Shown here piece by piece: positions 59,386-64,000 of a stretch of DNA of 64,000 nt. The position numbers and the translations under genes are program-made. The DNA is from Sanderia malayensis (taxonomy: Eukaryota > Cnidaria > Scyphozoa > Semaeostomeae > Pelagiidae): the NCBI GenBank assembly GCA_013076295.1, contig RQOL01000660.1:5930494-5994493 (forward strand), read 5' to 3'. The notes below the pieces were generated by a model. That model had not been told where the DNA came from, did no database searches, and saw only the letters and a list, made by a program, of their open reading frames with translations. Positions within the stretch are counted from its first letter, which is position 1. Each line of letters begins with the position of its first letter.

Positions 59386-60261
59386 CGCATACATACTAAC
59401 GTCAAAGTTGCAAAACAGATTGATGTGACGCAAAAATTTACGCCGAACCGAGGTTGGCAAAACAACACAACGTGACATAACGTAAGAATTTATTGCGATT
59501 ATTACAGATATCATAACATATTTGAAATGCGCCATTATTCCGTTTAGGCCCATTAATTGTCGATGCTCTACTGCAAAAATATTAAAAATTGTATTTTTTT
59601 CTATAATTTCATGATGCTTGAATCCGGAAAGCATAGTTCCTTCGTCCTAGCCTCAACCCTTGTTATCCCGGCACATGCAGTTGAGCTCCTTTGTCTGAAA
59701 CATGATCGACACAAACGCAGATTTCGCAGCTATCATTATCTGCCTTTTCTCAGGCTTCCGACAATAATAAAAATTAAAGCTATTTGAAAAGAAAAATGCA
59801 GTGTAACATATTCTGAACTGTCAACGAACAAGGGTCAAATGAATTGTTGTTCGAATTTCGGTGAATTCACGAAAAATGCATTCTCTGTACTCTTTCAGCC
59901 AATAGCGTTTTCAAGAATAATTAGATCGAATTCGCTTTCTTTAATGTTATAAATTTCTTCACGAACTTGGCTAATTTGTTGATAATTAACTTGCGGATTA
60001 AATTCAACTTATTTTTGCTGTTGTTGCATTTGTGTATCATTTGTTCATATTCAGACATTGCAGTTAATTTTTATACCTGGTCTTTCGTACATTTCACAAT
60101 ACTTAGCTATAAATCTGTGCAATACTTTTGCACACCAAGTGTACAAGAAGTGAAGGCTTAATGTGCACCCTAAAACCAATTAAATTTGCTGAATCTGTAG
60201 ACTTGAATGCCCTGATTCCGAAACTTTCAAACATTTTGTCAGACGATTTCTTTTTGACTAC

Positions 60262-60924
60262 TGTCGTGGGGTGGTTTTCTGTCTTTGAACTTCCACCGCC
60301 AGACGTGGGGTACGGCACTCAGTATGTCGGTGGAGTCTTGGTGCTGCTAAGATCAGTGACTTCTTTCAGACTTCAACAGAGATAGACACAGGTTTGCCTT
60401 CTATCTTTTAATGGTGGGTTGCCGTACCCACTCTACCAACAACTTAGTTGGTGGGCGGCAATACCCACTGTACCAACGTTAAGTTGGTGGGCTGCCGTAC
60501 CCACTCTACGACAATTTTAATGAAAACTCGAGCTACATATATTTCCTTTATCTTATAAATAATTTAAAGTGTTCATCTTCATCTTCTGTCGTAATGGGCG
60601 TAACCGATGGCCATGTCCCAGGTTGCTTTTAGGGTACCATTCTGTTTCTCTTCATGGATGGCCATATCTTCATTGGTTTTAACACCTTTTGCCCATGACG
60701 GTATAATATTCAGTGAGTAAACTCATTACTTCACTTTTTACAAATTTTGTTTACGCAGCCTGGCTATGGTGGCATTCTCATCACCAGCGGAAATTTATCT
60801 CTTTATAATATAATATTCTTTATATAATCTCTTTAAATTATATAATCTCGTTAGAGCCCTTTACGACACTTATTTTAAAGTGCAATAATATGTCTTCGCA
60901 TATTTTTATAAAGGGTCTCATAAC
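60262..60924. mobile_element. Solo LTR inserted in unit C
   Basis: The insert begins TGTCGTGGGG and ends GGGTCTCATAACA, with CTAC direct repeats at both sides (ACTAC if the last A is counted in the target). Unit A has the uninterrupted site TTTTTGACTACCAAATCG, which proves insertion. Inside are three GTTGGTGGGC..GCCGTACCCAC-like tandem copies at about 60410-60515. No internal genes. Confidence 0.85.
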
Positions 60925-61436
60925 ACTACCAAATCGTTGCTCAGATGTTCGTGACAGTGTGTCGTAAATGTGTTTAGCAAAAGTCATTTTTCTCAACGTT
61001 CTGAGGCAACAAGTTTAAAAAAGATTGTTTTTCAAATAATGACCTTTTTAACTCGCTACTTGCAATTACCCATGTGCGAATCATTAAAAGATTCACACAA
61101 TCTGACAGCCATGATTTCCGAATTTAAAGTTGAAATCTGGTGTAGTGACCGCATGTGGTCTTGATTAGCCTGCATGTAGCCTCGAAGAATAGATCCTGCG
61201 AACCAATGAGCGAAAAGCCGTACAGCCGTACAGCTTTTCTTGCATCTATTGTCGCAAGAAAACCTCTCTCCAAAGACGTTTTGAGGGGCCTTGTATTTCT
61301 CTCTTCTCATTTATTCCAGAAGAAGATTTTGAGGCTATAATTTAATTAACAGAAAAGGATATTCTAATGGACAGCATTCCTTTCACAGCCATGTTGGCCA
61401 TTTTGTGAAAAAATAGAACAGAAGTGACAGACTAGT

Positions 61437-61538
61437 TTCATTACATAATCCCCTTGTTTCCCTGTGTTCTATTTCATATCGCTACGGGAAAGGGGTATGA
61501 AATAGAGCACAGAGAAGCAGGGGGATTATGTAATGATA
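61437..61538. repeat. Palindromic insertion flanked by 11-bp direct repeats
   Basis: The arms (left TTCATTACATAATCCCC.., right GGGGATTATGTAATGA) pair over about 44 bases. AAGTGACAGAC occurs on both sides (61422-61432 and 61540-61550). Units A and B lack it, so it is a recent fold-back insertion of unknown class. Confidence 0.7.
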
Positions 61539-62062
61539 TAAGTGACAGACAAGATATAAATAACCGCGCTATGTTTTGCGTATGTTTTCACGCTGTACAA
61601 CCATGCACAAAACAAAGCAATTGCATTAGCTGTCAAACAACAAATAAGCAAAAGAAAAAGAGGGATAAAATTTTTGAATGCGAGGCTCGTACAAGATTTT
61701 GTTGATTGATTCGCAAATTCTTCCTATTTCGTTTGAAGAGTTTGAGGCCGCATGCAGGATACTGTTGGTGTGTAGCCACATTTAAGACAGATGGCCAACG
61801 AGACCGCAGTTGAGAGTGGGAATTTGTTCAGTGTATTCGCAAATTCTCTTTGTGCACTTGTGCGCCAATGTTCGAAGCAACACTAAATTCTAAGTTATTT
61901 AAGAGGCGATGTATTTAAGCTAGATAGTCTATATACAAAAGCGTTTTAAATAATTCAATACAGATAATAATCTGAAAATGCAACTGTGTAAACATCACGC
62001 CCTCAAAATGTATAAAGTCTTGGATTCATTTCTTCCTTTGCGGGAGAGGTAAATGACATGAA

Positions 62063-62992
62063 ATGAAGATGGAAAACGACACAGCCAGCACAAATCAACA
62101 TGATTGCATTAGAATAGAATCAGGAAAATTCATAATAGCCCTGGCTATGGTATCTTTTCCCATTCAAATTCTCCTCATCAAAGTGCTATTTTGGAAATCA
62201 AGATTAACTCTGCCTCGTCACATGATTTTGGCAAGCCTTACTATTTCAGATTTCATCCAAGTAAATTTTGGTGCACTCATCATAGCTAGTGGAAGAATAT
62301 TTGACCCGAAGACAAAGTCCTGGAGCTGCCAGTTGCACCGTAAACTAATGGAAATAAGCTGCGTTGTCACAGTAGTCACAGCTAGTGGCAGTATCCTTGC
62401 ACTCTGTTTGGAGCGTTACATTGCCTGTGTTCATTGCTTTCGTGTTCACCAGATATTTTCTGAACAACGTGTAAAAAGGTTGCTTTACACGATATGGATC
62501 TCTGGCATTATTGCTGGATTCTTCGACTACAAACGCTACATCCCAAATTACACATTGGTTCTACTGCCTTTGACTTCGACATTCAGCATCATTTATTTTA
62601 TTTCAGTTCTACCCACATCTGTCATTCTCCTCATCTTGCAAACTCGTCTCTATCTATTATCGATGAGGAAGCTAAAAGTGGAACCAGCGAACAACTTTGG
62701 AGCACAGGCCGAGGCAAAAGATTTGATAAGAAGACAGCTGAAGCTAGCGATCTGCGCAAGTTTTGTAGCCATTCTCTACATCGTGTGCATGTGTCCTTTG
62801 GCTTTTTATATTATGCATACAGGATTTAAGGAAGTCAACGATGCTTCGGCTTTCAGGTCGGGAAGTATCTTCATTGCCGCCATCAACACTTTAGTTGATC
62901 CATTCCTCTATGGCATTGGCATGGCCGATACACGCCGAGAGATGAAGCGAGAGCTTAAATCATTGAATAATTACATATTCTGTAAAGACTAA
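62063..62992 (+). CDS. Class A (rhodopsin-like) GPCR, copy C, 309 aa, single exon
   Basis: Same length and architecture as copy A: a short N terminus with the NDT sequon, seven helices, C89, LERY after helix 3, CMCP in helix 6, NTLVDPFLY in helix 7, and the C-terminal tail ending YIFCKD. Differences from copy A are scattered and mostly conservative (for example GRF to GKF, VALPLTW to VLLPLTS). The loops after helix 3 and helix 5 are nearly identical. The frame is intact, the TATA-like box and AATAAA are retained, and the 5' flank carries the LTR and palindrome. The ligand is unknown. Confidence 0.88.
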   Translation: MKMENDTASTNQHDCIRIESGKFIIALAMVSFPIQILLIKVLFWKSRLTLPRHMILASLTISDFIQVNFGALIIASGRIFDPKTKSWSCQLHRKLMEISCVVTVVTASGSILALCLERYIACVHCFRVHQIFSEQRVKRLLYTIWISGIIAGFFDYKRYIPNYTLVLLPLTSTFSIIYFISVLPTSVILLILQTRLYLLSMRKLKVEPANNFGAQAEAKDLIRRQLKLAICASFVAILYIVCMCPLAFYIMHTGFKEVNDASAFRSGSIFIAAINTLVDPFLYGIGMADTRREMKRELKSLNNYIFCKD

Positions 62993-63101
62993 ACTCTTGG
63001 ACTTATCAGTGACAATACGATAGCAGCTTCTAAAGTCTTCCTAAACAAGTTGATGCGAGAAGAAGTTTTTGTTGCAAACTCTTAATTGGGATTTTTTTCA
63101 A

Positions 63102-63107
63102 AATAAA
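63102..63107 (+). promoter_or_regulatory. Poly(A) signal AATAAA of GPCR C
   Basis: AATAAA about 110 bases after the stop codon at 62992, in the same position as in unit A. Confidence 0.55.
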
Positions 63108-63421
63108 ACGAGAATTAAATTTTAAATACTTTGCTGGTACGAGTAATTTGATTGTATCAGTTGATTTCATTATTTGACTTTAATAACTTAGCTGAAAGCT
63201 GGAGCAATATGTCCAGCACTATTATTAGATGGTTATTATTAGATAGCTGTTACTTGATGTCTGCTAAGACTCGCTCTAAAATAGTTCGCAGTAGATTTTT
63301 GCAATAATAATAACAAAAATAAAAATAATTAACAATAATAACAATTTGATAATAATGATATATGAAGAGAAGAAACGTCAGAGAATTAGAGAGAAATATT
63401 ACTATGAAGTTGTGAATATGG

Positions 63422-63865
63422 TTAAAACGCGCTGACTTGGAACGATGTAGCTACTGAGCATACAAGTGGGCAGGAGGAAGCTCTCAGAACAAACAACACC
63501 AAACGCTTCATAGATAGAAGATGAGAGTCACCATTGTGTAGGATGTGCGGTGAGTGTAATGAAAGGGGTATCATCAGCAAATGCGCCGTACCAGCACAAA
63601 AAACATGAATGAAAAAATACAACAGTGTATGGGGGTATGTACATGAAAAGTTTTGCAAATTGAAGAACGACAAAATTCGGAGACTTTGTGTTCCATTGTG
63701 ACAGGCACGTAATTGCAAGAAAGCAGGTAGCATTGCGATAAATAAAACAAAGAAAGACATACTGAATAATATTATGGAGAATTTCGGATGCTTTCTTGAT
63801 TTGGAGAATTGATCTGGACCTGCTTGCTGATTTTGATACATAAGATGCTCACTGAAAATTGCCAA
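63422..63865 (-). other. Antisense open frame in unit C, counterpart of 47058-47321
   Basis: A 147-codon frame whose middle (MSFFVLFIAMLPAFLQLRAC through LLMIPLSLHSP) matches the unit A frame. Differences in length are multiples of three. The N-terminal part is open here but not in A. Coding is unproven. Confidence 0.25.
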
Positions 63866-64000
63866 AAAGAAAGCCTTGACAATTTTAATATCAGAGAACT
63901 CTAACCGAATCTGATTTTGATATTTCAGATGCTGCTAACTGAAAATTTTCACAAAAAGAGGCTTTTACTAGGGTACACTAGAGTTTGACCTGTCAAACGA

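Larger units (their letters stand above)
59386..64000 (+). repeat. GPCR duplication unit C (runs off the right edge)
   Basis: Starts at CATACATACTAACGTCAAAG, matching the start of unit A, and follows unit A to the window end. Relative to A it carries two insertions: a 662-bp solo LTR and a palindrome of about 100 bp. It holds one intact receptor. Confidence 0.85.

Overview
The window is animal nuclear DNA: AT-rich, with intron-rich genes (exons of about 40-550 bp, mostly GT-AG introns) and many degraded transposable elements. A thrombospondin, a creatine-kinase-type gene and a tandem family of intronless class A GPCRs unlike named vertebrate groups suggest a cnidarian, probably an anthozoan. 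That placement is inference. No prokaryotic or organellar segment was seen.

Layout. (1) 1-1561: the 5' part of a LINE ORF2 (endonuclease, then the region leading into RT) on the minus strand, open to the left edge. (2) 2983-14437, minus: a complete 19-exon thrombospondin, 835 aa, subgroup-B-like but with a single EGF repeat. (3) 16295-16992, minus: a weakly supported, unrecognised three-exon gene. (4) 17460-19506, minus: ribosomal protein RPS17, 5 exons, 136 aa. (5) 21314-29805, minus: a two-RRM DAZAP1-like RNA-binding protein, 13 exons, 408 aa. (6) 31494-32842, minus: NR2C2AP-like protein; first exon uncertain. (7) 32906-34086: a non-autonomous Mutator-like transposon with a 9-bp target duplication. 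(8) 34976-40307, minus: a FOLH1/NAALADase-like M28 peptidase, 15 exons, 746 aa. (9) 41877-43666, minus: a creatine kinase pseudogene with two in-frame stops and missing middle exons. (10) 43829-64000, plus: three copies of a GPCR-bearing duplication unit. Two receptor copies (A and C) are intact, one (B) carries six frameshifts. A and B are separated by about 10 kb of repeats: a SINE, a hAT MITE, a Mutator transposase relic, a Penelope-like RT fragment, a tandem array and a solo LTR.

The host genes are independent eukaryotic genes, not a pathway. All intact non-GPCR genes lie on the minus strand; the GPCR array reads plus. Exon models were built by hand from splice signals and reading phase. 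In every complete multi-exon model the summed exon length is divisible by three.

I saw no convincing new molecular system. The most useful observations are the young GPCR array with its datable insertions (solo LTR, palindrome), two GC-AG introns forced by phase, the creatine kinase pseudogene at the array edge, the single-EGF thrombospondin, and several transposons with exact target-site duplications.
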